Below are positions 36,530 through 48,643 of a stretch of 64,000 nt of DNA, piece after piece (positions within the stretch are counted from its first letter, which is position 1; each line of letters opens with the position of its first letter). The translations under genes were made by a program, and so were the position numbers. The notes beneath the pieces are model-generated. The model searched no databases. It was not told the origin of the DNA and worked only from the letters and a program-made list of their open reading frames with translations. The DNA is from Lolium rigidum (taxonomy: Eukaryota > Streptophyta > Magnoliopsida > Poales > Poaceae): the NCBI RefSeq assembly GCF_022539505.1, contig NC_061512.1:252170510-252234509 (forward strand), read 5' to 3'.

Positions 36530-36960
36530 AATTTAGCGAGCACCCGAGTACAATTACATACAAAGAACGAGTACAGTTGCATAGATAACACGAGTACAGT
36601 AAAGGACGAGTACAACTCAATGGACACCCGAGTACAGTTGCGAGGCACGAGTACAGTTGAACACATGGGCGATTACACGTACAGTCACGCACACACGTAT
36701 GTACAGTCGCACACACAATCAGGTACAGTCGTGCACACGAGCAAGTACATGTACATGAGTACACTGGCGCACACGAGCATCTACAATCACGCACACGAGC
36801 AGGTACAGTCGCGCACACGAGCGAGTACTGGTATAGAAGTACAGTCGCGCACACGAGCGAGTAATGGTACAGAAGTACAGTCGCCCACACGAGAAAGTAC
36901 TAGTACAAAAACACAGGTACAGTAGCGCACACGAGTAAGTACAGTTATTGAGTAAAGGGA
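36530..36960. repeat. Degenerate minisatellite, GTACAGT-CGCACACGAG type
   Basis: About 430 bp of imperfect tandem units of roughly 20-27 bp. Left half units read ACGAGTACAGTTG. Right half units read GTACAGTCGCGCACACGAG. Long open frames on both strands here arise from the repeat periodicity and are not genes. Confidence 0.85.
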
Positions 36961-37664
36961 AAAACTGCATCAAATACACAAAAAAATAAAAGTACTTATC
37001 AGTTGAAGCACAAATACAGTTAGACACACACCACGATTACAAACACACTAGTATTGTAAGTACGAAAAAAGTATCTCGAAACCTATCAACATGGGATCTA
37101 GTTTTGAAGATCTCGACGCGAGGATCTCAAAAGTGAAAACGGTTCATAATTTGTACGGTTCGCAAGATATTTAATTTTGAAAAAAAAAACGAATCTAAAA
37201 AATAAAGGGAAAACTAGACCATCCCCTGTTCTTGACGGGCAGGGAGACCACTTCCCACCAAAATTCTGGCACCACAATGCGCCACGTGTTACATACGGAG
37301 AGACTTTTGGACCTTCGTGAAGACCGGACCATCCCCTGTCTTTGATGGACATTCTTTTCTATTTGCAACATTAGCAAGTGAGATTGAACTAAAAATACCT
37401 TGCTCACTTGCTTGCAAACACTAACAAAAATTATTTGTGCAAACAAAGCTAACTCAAAGGTCTATAGTTCTCCAAGCACATAATCTATATCCAATCTTAC
37501 TTATTTGATGTATCATGTCCAAATTCCGTGAGTACGTCATGAATTGTGGAAAACATTCTTAGGTAAATCCATCTCTTGATTTAATCCAAGCACATTTTCA
37601 GGTTCACCACAATCAAGTGCTTTCTTCATATCTTCAATCCTAGCACTTCGAAGCATGACATGAT
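36961..37664. other. Intergenic DNA
   Basis: No gene seen. GACCATCCCCTGT occurs twice (37219 and 37327) about 108 bp apart, a small direct repeat. Confidence 0.5.
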
Positions 37665-38215
37665 GTGTTGTGGGTATACTTCATGGGTACCATCGACAGT
37701 GCTTAGATCCGGCAAGCCCGGGTGGCCCAGAGATGGTGATGTGGCATGTGGCCCATCGGGTGGCCCAGTTGCTGTTGATCCTGACGGATGAAGTCCGGCC
37801 CAGGAGCAGGGAGCCGGATCCGACCGACCTTGAGGAGGAACCCGGATCCCCGAAGGCCCATTAAGGAACCCGGATCCGGTACGACAAAGATAGGAAGGCG
37901 GATCCTTGACGTGCACGACAAGACATTGTACCGTAGTTAGGTAACCTGTATCCGGGTAGGACTCTCCATGTAAACCCTAGATCCGTGCGCCTTTATATGC
38001 CGGATCCCGGGAGCCCTAGAGGCAGAACCTAAACACATTGTAACATCGCGAAAGCGCCCAGATAATTCCAGACAAGCAGCAGTGAGGCCACCGTCATCGT
38101 GCAGGTGTTCCGAAGCTGGGTAAATCGCGTACCACCGTCCCGTGTGCACTCCGCCCTATGGCCCCTACTTCTTCTCCCCCTCGTGAGGATCCCTCCTCCG
38201 AGGAACCGTCGATTA
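37665..38215 (+). repeat. 5' LTR of a Tat-lineage Gypsy element
   Basis: Placed between TGTTGTGGGTATAC (37665) and a CA just upstream of the primer site. The right end follows from the primer site at about 38226. The left end is an estimate because the partner LTR lies outside the window. Contains a TATA-like TTTATATGCC near 37990. Confidence 0.6.
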
Positions 38216-38225
38216 GGCAACGATA

Positions 38226-38245
38226 GTTGGCGCCCACCGTGGGGC
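38226..38245 (+). other. Primer binding site of the Tat-lineage element
   Basis: TTGGCGCCCACCGTGGGGCC sits immediately after the LTR, the form seen in many grass Gypsy elements. I do not assign the tRNA. Confidence 0.6.
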
Positions 38246-38283
38246 CAGCGGCGTCTGGAGGCCGGAACCGGGAGGGTTCCGCC

Positions 38284-38706
38284 ATGGGAAGCTACGACGA
38301 CACCATCGCTGTGGGGCGCGTCCTTTACGCCGGAAATCTGCCGTTCGTCCCTCCGGATGAGTGCTGGATTCCGGCTAAGACAAACCCCGTCAAGCTCTCC
38401 ATCGTCCCAGTTGGCGGCATACACATCTTCATCGGGGAAACCGTCGATTCAGACGGAAACCCACTGGTAAGTAACGCGGACGCGACCGCCGCCGAGCTGG
38501 ACGCAGTCGCGAAGATCCGATCTGAGATGCAGGAGCTTCCCAAGGAAGATTCCGCCTCGGATCTGGAAATTTCAAACACCACCCAATCCGCCCCTGAGCA
38601 GGAAATAACGGTGGAAGACCAATGCAGATCCGCCTGGGTCTCCCAGGTGTTAGAAAAGCAGAGGTGCCACTTCGTACACTTCTTGGCCCATACCGTCGGA
38701 ACCGCC
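38284..38706 (+). pseudogene. Tat-lineage Gypsy gag, 5' part
   Basis: Starts at ATG 38284 (MGSYDDTIAVGRVLYAGNLP) soon after the primer site. The reading frame runs to the target duplication CCGCC (38702-38706), where the 16.3 kb Tekay element begins. After subtracting one copy of the duplication the frame continues without a break at 54987, so gag was open at this point when the Tekay element landed. See 54982-58725 for the rest. Confidence 0.85.
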
Positions 38707-39736
38707 TGTGGTGACCCTGCATACCACTGCATGTTGTAGTATGCCAGTCGTTGATATAACATTCACGAAGTACCATTCCGCAAATGTTACATCCCTCAGA
38801 GTAGTACAACAGAACATAGCAGGTCCATAACTCATTCACATATTATTACAATAAACATACACATATCGTCTCGGAGCTCCTCTTGGGTCCTAAGAGGAAT
38901 ACTCCTGGGTTCGAGCGAACCCAACTTAACTTACAATACATGAGTCTCATTAAACTAAACATTTATTTCATCGAGCAGCTAAATACTAAGAGTTCGGGCT
39001 GCTCGGATACTACTACTATCGGATATCTCTAGGCTTGATCTCCTCCGGAAGCCTCCCCGGATCCGTAGACTATGAGATAGTCTACGCCTTCAACTCCTCC
39101 TGAGAGGTCTGGTTCCTCGTAGCCGATGATCTCGGCTCCTTCATTGTTGTCGTAGTCCTCCTCCAGACGATTCGGACAATCTAAGCATGGGATTTAAGAG
39201 TGGTATGAGTACGAGCGTACTCAACAAGTTCATTATAGATAAGAGGTGTTTAATGCACTAGCTACGATATTAGACCAGAAAGTCTAATACCAATGCAAGT
39301 TTTGATAAACATTTCTTCAAGAGATTGCTTTTATTTCAAAGAGCTATGTCCGTCAGCCTTCACCGGTTTACTAGAACTTCATGGAGCTCCTTTCCGGCCG
39401 CGTTCGCGATTCATCATCCCGGAACAGGGAGTGACAGGTCACGGTTCTTTACACTCTGCAGAGGTGTGTTGCTTTACCCATAAGAGATCTTAACCTTGGT
39501 GCCAACCGGGCAGCTTTCCCGTCCACACTTCCTTTGGTGTGAGGCCCGGTATAAGGTCTAGCCAATCATGTTCCTCCGCTACCTCGAACACCCACCCTTT
39601 GTTGCATGCCCCGACCCTGGGTCCACGCCGGTCCCATTATTCCCGTAATTTCGGGGTGGACCCCGACCACGACGACGATCCTGGGATCGAACCAAACTCC
39701 TTCGCCGGTAGCTGCAACCCATCATAGACCGCAATA

Positions 39737-39880
39737 CCGTGGGGACTTAGAATGGGTTCCCCACCCACAAGTTGTTCCGCAAGCCGCAACCGCTACGGTA
39801 TGCACTGCATAACCGTGGGGACTTAGAATGGGTTCCCCACCCACAAGTTGCTCCGCAAGATACAACTGCTACGGTAAGCG
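39737..39880. repeat. 76-bp tandem duplication inside Tekay LTR
   Basis: Two units each starting CCGTGGGGACTTAGAATGGG and ending with a CTACGGTA-type motif. Present also at 50975-51115 in the other LTR, so it predates this insertion. Confidence 0.85.
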
Positions 39881-41923
39881 CATCCGTTGATGAACGAGAG
39901 GTGGAAACACTTTTGACTACTCCGTCCCACTCCGGATCTTATGGTTAACACGGATGTTACGGCACAAGAATCACTGGCGACATTTGTTGTTTAATCCTAG
40001 ATGGATATAAACCCGTGCAATGGAACCTCCACCATATCAACACAATCCATGGTTCCATTGCCCACCACTTAGTCATATTCATAGTTATGAAAGTAGTGGT
40101 TTTGATTTTTGTGCAATAGTGATAACCATAATACTTTGCAAGTAATTTGATAAAAATACTCAAATGACATGAGCAAGTGATGAACTTGCTCGAACACTGC
40201 AAAATTTTGCGGTTGGAAGGTGTGGACTGACCCTTGTCCTCTGTCTCGAAAAATAGCATCATTGTCAGATAAGGGCAATGGTTAAAGAAGCAATTATGCA
40301 TGATTCCAGTTTTAGGGTTTGTTCCCCCTTCCGATGTCGTTGTTATTTTATGAGAGGTTAATACTAAGATAGATTTGGAGATACTCTATTTAGGATAAAT
40401 ACAACCTTGAAATATTGTCAAGGTGTTTTTAAAGTCCAATAGCATTAATGGACTTATTTTTATTATTAAAAATAATATGTGTGATTTAAATCATTATTTA
40501 AATCCTCAAATTAAGACTTATCTTTAATTGTCTTCAAAAATTCCCTGTGATATTTTATTTAGATAGAGAATTTTATGCTGATCTATTTTCATATTTTTAA
40601 TTATTTTTTTAGAGCTTTTATCAATTTTCTATTGAATTTCCAAGTTTACGGTTTTTAATGAAATTTGGAAAAGATCGATTTGCCCCCGGGCCCACACTGT
40701 CGGTGCGGCCCGGCGGTTAACCCTAACCCGAGCCGCTCGTCCGGCTCGGTCGGACGCACCCGTCCCCTTCCTCTCGCGCACGCGCTAACCCTAACCCCTC
40801 CGAGCTCGGCGACTCCGCGTCGCCGCCGCCTTCGCCGATTTTCTCTGGCCAACTCCGGCCATCGCCGGCGGTGAGATGGGTATCAATCGAACCGCCGTTT
40901 GACGGCGCTTCGATTGATCCGCGTCGATCTGCTTTTCCTCGCCGCTGCTGTTCTTCCCCAACCCCTCTGTGACCTAGTCGGTTGATCCACGGCGACCTCG
41001 TCGCCGCCGTTGCTCCTGGGGACTTGGCGCGGCGGTGTGCCTCGTCGTGATGCTGCTGGGACCCGTGCACCTGGCAACGAGCTGGCTTGGCGTGACCATG
41101 GCCTGGCGCCGCCGTTCGACCGGCGTGTGCCGCCATGCCGCCATGGCCGTGCCCTTCTCCGTCTACTGGTAAGCTCGCACCGCCTCCCTACTGCTCTACT
41201 GCTTGTTCTTCCTCTCTTCCTTTCCTTCTAAGCTAGCTCTGGCCACTGCTTGCTATTCCTTGTGCCTATGCTGCTCTGTGGCTGTGCCTATTGCTGCTGC
41301 CAACATGCGCCATGGCTCCTAGCTAGTGTGCTTGCTCTACAGCTATGCGTATGCTGCTGCATCGTGTCGTTACTACCATGCTTCGTGCTTCCTAGCTATT
41401 TCGTTCATGGTAATCTCCGGTCGTGGCCCTCCCGTGATTGCTCATGAGCATCCGAGTGATGCTCTTGGCCTACCGGCTTGCTCCTATTATTTTTACTTGT
41501 CACTTGGGCATACCGTGTGTGCTTAATTCGTCCTCGGCTTGATTATATTGTACAATTTCTTGCAAATTTGCAAGAACCAGTGCACATGGGTGCTCTTCAG
41601 TGTGCTATCATTCATAGTCTTGCTCACTTGAGCATGCCTGTGGCTAAACCACACCATCCCTTGATGATTTGCTTCTGTATACATTTATGTAACATGTATT
41701 TGATTGTCTGGCTTAGGCCATTATTCACTGTTCCGTGACCAATTAATTTATAGTGTGCATGTGTTGATGCTAGGCTTGGCTCTAGCATGCTCGCTAAGCT
41801 CGATGACCTTATAATCATCGGATGCTTGGTGACTGACTCGATGTTTCATGCTTATGTTAAGTTTGTGCTCTCCTAGTGTCTGTGTGATGCATACACTTGT
41901 GCTAGTGAATGGTAATGCTTGCT

Positions 41924-41943
41924 CAAGCATCATATGATGCTTG
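41924..41943. repeat. 20-bp perfect palindrome in Tekay LTR
   Basis: CAAGCATCATATGATGCTTG. Same sequence at 53164-53183. In the diverged third LTR (60121-60140) the central TA is GC, still a perfect palindrome. Confidence 0.92.
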
Positions 41944-43733
41944 CAGTGAGCCATTGGTTCACTGGCAAGGAGTTGGTGCTTGGTTACTGGTCTGTTTCAT
42001 TTATCTGTAATTCTTTGCTTGGCTAAATAGATAAATGATGTGAGCTGTTTATCGATAATGATCATCTTAATATTAATAAGATTGAGCTAGAGGGATGCCA
42101 ACATCTATTGGGAACCCTAGCTCCTTTTGAACCCATCCGGGTGATGATATTTGTGCATGGCTTCTCTGTGGGATTTGGTGAAGTGGTTGAGGTGGCCCTG
42201 ACGAGCAAAGCTTTGCTGTTAGAGTAGCTCCCACCTTTGTTGGCTGGTCGTGATTTGGTGAATATCTCACTGGAAGAAACCATGTTGGTTTTCCAGTGCT
42301 CTTTGTCGTTGACAAACTAGAATAGACACAATCTGCCTATCTCATCCGATGGCTTAGCTGGGCTATTAGGTGCTAGGTGATTTTGGATGGCTAGTTAGGG
42401 ATTAATCCATGCTCGGATTTCTCTGGTATTGTCACCATGCTGACATAACCAATGTTCCCTTGGTGATTTCCTTCTGGCTGATCTCCAGCTTTTGCTTGCA
42501 CCAAATGGCTTAGTAGCCAGATGATGATTCAAACTGGGTATTCTACCCATTTTGGCTTCGTGATATATGCACATGCTTATTTATGAGCAAACCAGGGTTT
42601 TGCTCGAGTTGATCTCGTTTATACCTCACTCCAGCCTCCTAGAAATGGTGTGTTGGTGTAGAGGATTTGGCTTCGGGATTGTGATCGTGAGCTTGCCCTG
42701 CTCCTCCTGGTTAGCCTTGTGCTTGATTTCCTGCTTGTGCCTTGTTCTACAATGGTCTAGTGGAACTGCTTTGGATAGATTGGCTCGGTTGGGAAGCTTG
42801 GTGTTCTTGCCTGTTCTATCTGTTCTTGGTGTTCTTACCACTGGAAGTCCTGTCGATGTAAGCAATGGCTAGGGTTTGGCTGTGAAAAGTTTATATATGC
42901 CCTCCTCCTTGCCTCTCCGGTCGACAACTGTGGCCTAGTCACTTTGGTGACTCTCCCGGCTGTGTGTGTCTGGTGGGCATGCACACTGCCTTGTGAGCTG
43001 CCTGTGTGTGGTTCCTGGTTGGGACTTGGTCCATTTGGTGGATCAGCTCGGCTGATCTTGATAATATCCTCTCAACTTCTCATTTTCTTGCTAACCTGCC
43101 AAGTGGCTTTGCCACTTGGCTTAATTCTTGTCTTGCTTTGTTTTGTGCAGGGAATCAAGAATATAACCAAGTGAAAATGAAGATCATCAGATCCAAGCTT
43201 CTTATGAAGACTAGATCTTGTAGTATTTAGAATAGGATCATCCGATTGTAATCTTCTTTTTTTTCTTATTTTCGATTCGCCAATTCTTGTAATGTGTTGT
43301 ATTATTCATTTATTTCCATTATGAATATTGTAAAGACAATGTATCTTGTGTGTTAATCAATAAAGCTCAAAGTTTTCCCTAATGAGCTTTACTTTATTAT
43401 AATTGTTCATATTGTTTATTATTGATTATATACTTAATGAATTTCCTCACAATTGAATTATTTAGGTAATTATTTAATGTTTGAATTTGAAATTCAAATT
43501 CCACATTGGTTTGAATTCAACCATGTCACTTTATAAATAATTCAATCATGCAAACTCTCCCCTCTCTTCTCCAAACCCTAAACTAGTTAAGTGAGATGCA
43601 AGTTTGTCGCACTCTCGAAACCCTAACCCCGTAAGGTGTCGAGAGAGAAACTTGTCCCCCTTCGATGCGCTTTTGTTTAAAAGCGCGAAATTTCCCCGTA
43701 ATTTACCATGCAATGCACATCCCTTTCTAAAAT

Positions 43734-44102
43734 CTACCCCTCGATCGTCTCTAAACCTGGGACATTACAGCCTTTCCCCCTTAAAGAAAACTTCATCCCG
43801 AAGTTGTGGTTGTAATACATGAACAGTTCGGGGTATGTTTTCCTCAGGTCTTCCTCTTTTTCCCAGGTGGCTTCCCTCTCGGGGTGATGCTTCCATTGTA
43901 TCTTGCAATACTTGATAGCTTTATTTCTGAGTTGTTTCCAGCTTTCCTCGAGAATCTTGGCTGGCTTCTCGATGTATGTCAAGTCTGGTTGTAACTCGAG
44001 CTCATCATGTGATATTGGTTCATCTGGGGTCTTTAAGCATTTCCGAAGTTGTGACACATGGAATACATTGTGAACTTGAGCTAACCTTCCCGGTAGATCC
44101 AA
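43734..44102 (-). pseudogene. Tekay pol C-terminus, chromodomain region
   Basis: Open from 44102: DLPGRLAQVHNVFHVSQLRK is the conserved tail after integrase. It is followed by VLEE-like ILEESWKQLRNKAIKYCKIQW and HHPEREATWEKEEDLRKTYPE, the aromatic/acidic pattern of a plant chromovirus chromodomain, which binds modified histone H3 in Tekay-type elements. The frame reads through the purine tract and about 35 nt into the 3' LTR before its stop. Upstream it is separated from integrase by frame breaks near 44180 and 44262. Confidence 0.85.
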
Positions 44103-47100
44103 TTCAAAGGCTAAACCTCGGTTCTGACTCAGTATCTTGAAAGGTCCTATGTATCTAGGGCTGAGTTTCCCTTTACTCCAAACCTCCGGAGTCCTTTCAT
44201 CGGGCTTACCTTAAGATAAACCATGTCTCCAACTTGTGGTTCCCATGTCCTCCTCTTCTCGATCGGCATAACTCTTTTGCCGACTTTGGGCTATCTTGAG
44301 CCTGTCTCTGATAATGTCAATGATTTGTTGTTTTTCCTTGACATAATCAGGGTTGAACTCTTTGCTTGCTCCGGCTTCATACCAACATATCGGTGATCAA
44401 CACTTTCTTCCATACAAAGCTTCAAATGGTGCCATCTTGATGCTGCTTTGATAGCTATTATTGTATGAAAACTCTGCTAGTGGTAAGTGCTCCTCCCATG
44501 ATCCTCCGAAGTCTAGGGCACAAGCCCTAAGCATATCCTCTAAGATCTGGTTGGTTCTCTCGGTTTGTCCACCTGTCTGGGGATGATAAGCGGTACTATA
44601 GTCCAATTTGGATCCTAAAGCTTCGTGTAGTTGCTTCCAGAATGCTGATGTGAACACGGATCCTCGATCCGATACGATCTTCTTAGGCACTCCATGCTTA
44701 CTCACGATCTCTTTGATGTAAAGATCGATGAGTTTCTCTCCTTTATCCTGCTGGTTTACCGCTAAGAAGTGTGCACTTTTCGTCAACCGGTCCACGATTA
44801 CCCATATCATGTCCTTCTTTTTGTTCGTCATGGGTAGTCCGGTGATGAAATCCATCCCTATTTCCTCCCATTTCCACTCTGGAATAGGTAAAGGTTGTAA
44901 CTTCCCTGCCGGACTCTGGTGTTCAGCCTTCACTCGTCGCGGGTATGGCATTCCGCCACATATTGTGCTATCTCCCTCTTCATGTTATTCCACCGAATAG
45001 TTCCTTTAAGTCCATGTACATCTTTGTACTTCCGGATGTATGGAATATGGTGTTTGATGAGCTTCCCGGAGTATTACTTCCTTAATTTCAGCAATATCCG
45101 GAACGCAAATTCTTTTCTGGAACCATAATGATCCAGATTCTCCGCGGTGAAATTCTGATGGTCTACCCTCATCTATTCTTTTCATCTCCTCCACGATGAA
45201 TGGATCGTCTAGCTGACCCATCATTATCTCATTCTTCAGGTTGACATTCAACTCATCGGCTACTTGCAATGCCGATAATCCTTCATGGGCTTCCTTCTCC
45301 CAAAGTTGTATTTGGGCTTGACTTATTTCCTTCCTCAACTCTGGTGATATTTCTTGTTCCACTCCTCCGGTGCTTTTCCTACTCAGGGCATCTGCTACAA
45401 CATTAGCCTTCCCTGGTGTGTAATTGATTGTCAGGTCATAATCCTTAATCAATTCTAGCCATCTTTTCTGCCTCATGTTGAGTTCCTTCTGAGTGAAGAA
45501 ATATTTGAGGCTTTTATGGTCTGTATAGAGCTCACACTTAGCTCCATAGAGAAAATGTCTCCATGTTTTGAGTGCAAATACGACTGCTGCTAATTCCAAG
45601 TCATGTGTTGGATAATTTACTTCATGAGGTCTCAGTTGCCTCGATCCATAAGATATCACTTTCCGATCTTGCATGAGTACGCAACCCAATCCATGCTTGG
45701 ATGCGTCACAGTACACGGTGTAGTCCTTGCCAACTTCTGGAACTGCTAACACCGGTGCCGTGGTGAGTTTCTCTTTTAGAGTTTGAAAGCTCTTCTCACA
45801 CTCCTCTGACCACACAAATGGTGTGTTCTTCCTTAACAGCTTTGTCATAGGTCCTGCTATCTTAGAGAATCCTTCAATGAATCTCCGATAATATCCTGCC
45901 ATTCCTAGGAATCCTCGGATTTCCTTGACAGTCTTGGGTGCTTCCCATTCTAGAACTGCTGCTACCTTACTCGGGTTAACAACTATTCCATCTTTACTAA
46001 TAACATGACCAAGAAATTCCACTTGATCTAGCCAAAATTCACACTTACTAAGTTTGGCATAGAGTTGATGTTCCCTTAGTGTTTGCAACACTAACCTCAA
46101 ATGTTCAGCATGTTCGGCCTTGTTCTTGGAATATATCAAGATATCATCGATAAATACGATGACAAACTTGTCTAGATATGGCATGAAGATCTTATTCATG
46201 AGATTCATGAATATTGCTGGGGCATTGGTCAATCCAAAAGGTACTACAAGGTATTCATGATGTCCATACCTTGAGGCAAAGGTAGTTTTCGGAACGTCTT
46301 CCTTCTTGATCTTTATCTGGTGATAACCGGATCTTAGATCAATCTTGGAAAAGACTCCCGCGCCTCTCACTTGATCAAATAGATCTTGTATTCTTGGAAG
46401 AGGATACTTGTTCTTGATTGTGACGTTGTTCAGATTCTTGTAGTCTCCACACATCCTTCTTCCTCCATCTCTTTTATCCACGAAGATCACAGGTGATCCC
46501 CATGGTGAAACACTCTCTTGAATGAATCCCTTTTGTTCCAAGTCATCCAATTGCTCCTTAAGTTCTTTCAACTCCTTGGGCCCCATCTTATATGGTGCTT
46601 TGGCAATCGGAGCTGTTCCTGGAATTAGGTCGATAGTGAATTCTATCTCCCTATCTGGTGGCATACTAGGTAATTCCGCAGGAAATACATCCTGGAATTC
46701 ATTTACTACAGGTATATCTTCTAACTTCACCTCCTTCATGCTGTTCAGCTGTAGCTCAACTTCAATCTGTGTATGTTTGTCGCCTTGGTAGATCATTCTA
46801 CTTCCATCGGGGCTTTTCAAAGACACCGTTTTGTTTACACGACCGATCAATGCTCCATTAGCTTCTAACCAGCTCATACCAAGAATGACATCAATGTCCT
46901 TCATCGGTAAAATGAACAGGTCCGTGTCAAACGCGCACTTATTGATCATAATGACTTGTTTTTGTTTGGCATGGGTTACTACTATCGTTCCCCCGCGAAA
47001 GTATGGTTATGGGTGTATCTAACTTAGTGCAACTAATCCCATGTTTGGTGATGAATTGTTGAGAAATGAATGATGTAGTTGCACCAGTATCAAAAGTACT

Positions 47101-47180
47101 TTGCCGGGATGAGTGAGTATCCGGAGCATACCTATCACCGCCCGGTCGAGTTGACCACCTCCTCCGGACCTGGTACGGCT
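44103..47180 (-). pseudogene. Tekay pol relic (PR-RT-RH-INT)
   Basis: Protease D-T-G-A is visible at 47091-47080, then a frame break. The long open stretch 46949-45006 (647 codons) has LGMSWL, RT ([41 protein letters not shown]) and RNase H ([29 protein letters not shown]). The integrase zinc region and core follow in another frame, 44951-44397: [33 protein letters not shown] and [15 protein letters not shown]. At 44931-44950 the frame is lost exactly where the second Cys of the HHCC motif is expected. Catalytic motifs look intact apart from the frame breaks. Confidence 0.92.
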
Positions 47181-47433
47181 TCAGCCTGCCGAAGGGCTTC
47201 TTATTCTTCCAGTTGCCTCCGTGTTTCCTCCTCGACCTCCTCCTCCTCCTGACTGACCTCCTCCACTATTTTTCTTGGGGCAGTCCTTCAGCATGTGCCC
47301 CTCCTGACGACACCCAAAACATATGATCTTGGGTTTCCGGCAATCTTGTGAAAGATGCCCCTTAAACCCACAAATGCGGCAAACAATCTGGTTTGCGGCT
47401 TGGTTTCCTTGATTCCTCCTATTATTGTAGTAG

Positions 47434-47485
<52 letters not shown>

Positions 47486-48341
47486 ACCTTGGTTTGAAAC
47501 TCAAGCCAGTATTAGGCTTGTTACTGCCATATCTCTTAGGCTCAAACTTGGCCTTTTTCCTCTTCTCCTCCTACAGTTGTTTGAAATCATCTTCCAGAGT
47601 GATGGCTGCATCCACCAACTCTTGAAACTCCGTCGCTCTCATCATACGGAGCTGAACCTTGAACTGGGGACTTAACCCCCTCAGAAATCTCTTTTTCTTC
47701 TTGTCCTCGGTGTTGACTTCTTCAACAGCGTACCGGGACAGTTTAGAGAACTCCCTGACATAGGTCAGGATTGCCTTGTCCTTCTGCTCGAGACTTTCAA
47801 ATTCTCGACGCTTCAGCTCCACAATACTTTCAGGGACATTGGATTCCCTGAACTTCCTCGTGAATTCCTCCCAGGTAAATACCTTTCCAGCTGGATAAAC
47901 GGCTACAATATTGTCCCGCCATGATGCGGCAGGTCCACATAGCAGATGGGTAGCATAACGAACCTTCTCTTGGTCGTTACATCCAACGGTGTTGAGCTTT
48001 CGCTCAGTATCCATCAGCCAATCTTCCGCGTCCATTGGCTCGGGCGCGTATGCGAAAGATATAGGCTTGGTGTTTTGGAAGTCCGCTAATGTGACTCCCG
48101 GGTTCTCAGGTCTCTCCACCCTGTTTTGCTGCAACAAATCCTGAAAGAATTTGTTCTGCTGCTCCAGTGTTACACGCTGTCGCTCCTCCACCAGCTGCAT
48201 GTACTGGATGAAATTTTGCTGCGTCATGGGTGGTGGTGGTGGTGGAAACTGATCTCTGGCTGCACCCTCAGCCTCTTCCTTTTGTTTTGCTTCGCGCTAC
48301 ATGCGTTGTGCTTCGGTCTCATCTCCTAGCGTTCCCGACAT
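47181..48341 (-). pseudogene. Tekay gag with two CCHC knuckles
   Basis: ATG at 48341 (MSGTLGDETEAQRM), then TAG at 48299-48297, in frame with the capsid region starting near 48227 (MTQQNFIQYMQLVEERQR). Gag core: DAEDWLMDTERKL and ATHLLCGPAASWRDN. A second in-frame TAG is at 47573-47571. Beyond it lie an Asn run encoded by a GTT microsatellite (47432-47484 on plus) and two zinc knuckles, CRICGFKGHLSQDC and CFGCRQEGHMLKDC. A CAG-to-TAG change explains both stops. Binds genomic RNA and forms particles when intact. Confidence 0.88.
47432..47484 (+). repeat. (GTT)n microsatellite in gag
   Basis: About 17-18 uninterrupted GTT triplets. On the element strand (AAC)n encodes a polyasparagine tract just before the zinc knuckles. 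Likely length-polymorphic. Confidence 0.95.
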
Positions 48342-48643
48342 AACCCCCTAGTTCTGCAACACAAGATGATACTCATAATTACTCCATGCGCAAGTTTTCT
48401 GAGCTCAACTTTGTGCACAGAACTAGTCACGCAATGGAAATCAAGAAGCAAATCCAAATCATACAAAACATATACCCAGTATATACATACTTAAGTGGTC
48501 TTATTACAATACTCAAGTCGATGTGAGTATGCAAACTCACTTATTAAAGTATATGTACAAATTTATACAAATATTACATACTATAATACACGTGGTACTT
48601 GTGTATTATAGCCTCGCCTCCCTTGGTGGACTCTAGTCGATCT

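Larger units (their letters stand above)
38707..43769 (-). repeat. Tekay 3' LTR
   Basis: 5063 bp. Read on the plus strand it runs from TGTGGTGACC to GGGACATTACA. It includes a 76-bp tandem repeat (39737-39880), a GC-rich island (40680-41170), the palindrome at 41924-41943 and AATAAA near 43361 on the plus strand. Differs from the 5' LTR by many small changes, often CTG or CAG in one and a CG in the other. Confidence 0.92.

Noticed and set aside
36372..36925. Long open frames on both strands (Cys/Tyr/Leu-rich on minus, Thr/Ser/His-rich on plus)
   Set aside because: They follow the periodicity of the minisatellite at 36530-36960 and have no family resemblance.
36530..36960. CRISPR-like spaced repeats
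   Set aside because: Units are degenerate with no constant repeat/unique spacer pattern, and this is a plant nuclear sequence.
37200..37350. Direct repeat GACCATCCCCTGT as transposon ends
   Set aside because: Same orientation, no target duplication, short and isolated.
40665..41230. Pro/Arg/Leu-rich ORFs in the GC-rich part of the Tekay LTRs
   Set aside because: Frames are not kept in the diverged third LTR, so they are not supported as proteins. The region is reported only as a possible non-coding antisense exon.
38707..43769. Reading the 5-kb LTR pair as a Sukkula-type LARD
   Set aside because: The internal region encodes gag, protease, RT, RNase H, integrase and a chromodomain-like end, so it is an (inactivated) autonomous-type chromovirus rather than a non-coding LARD.
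47355..47675. Plus-strand ORF rich in Val/Leu over the GTT microsatellite
   Set aside because: Antisense reading of the gag polyasparagine tract.
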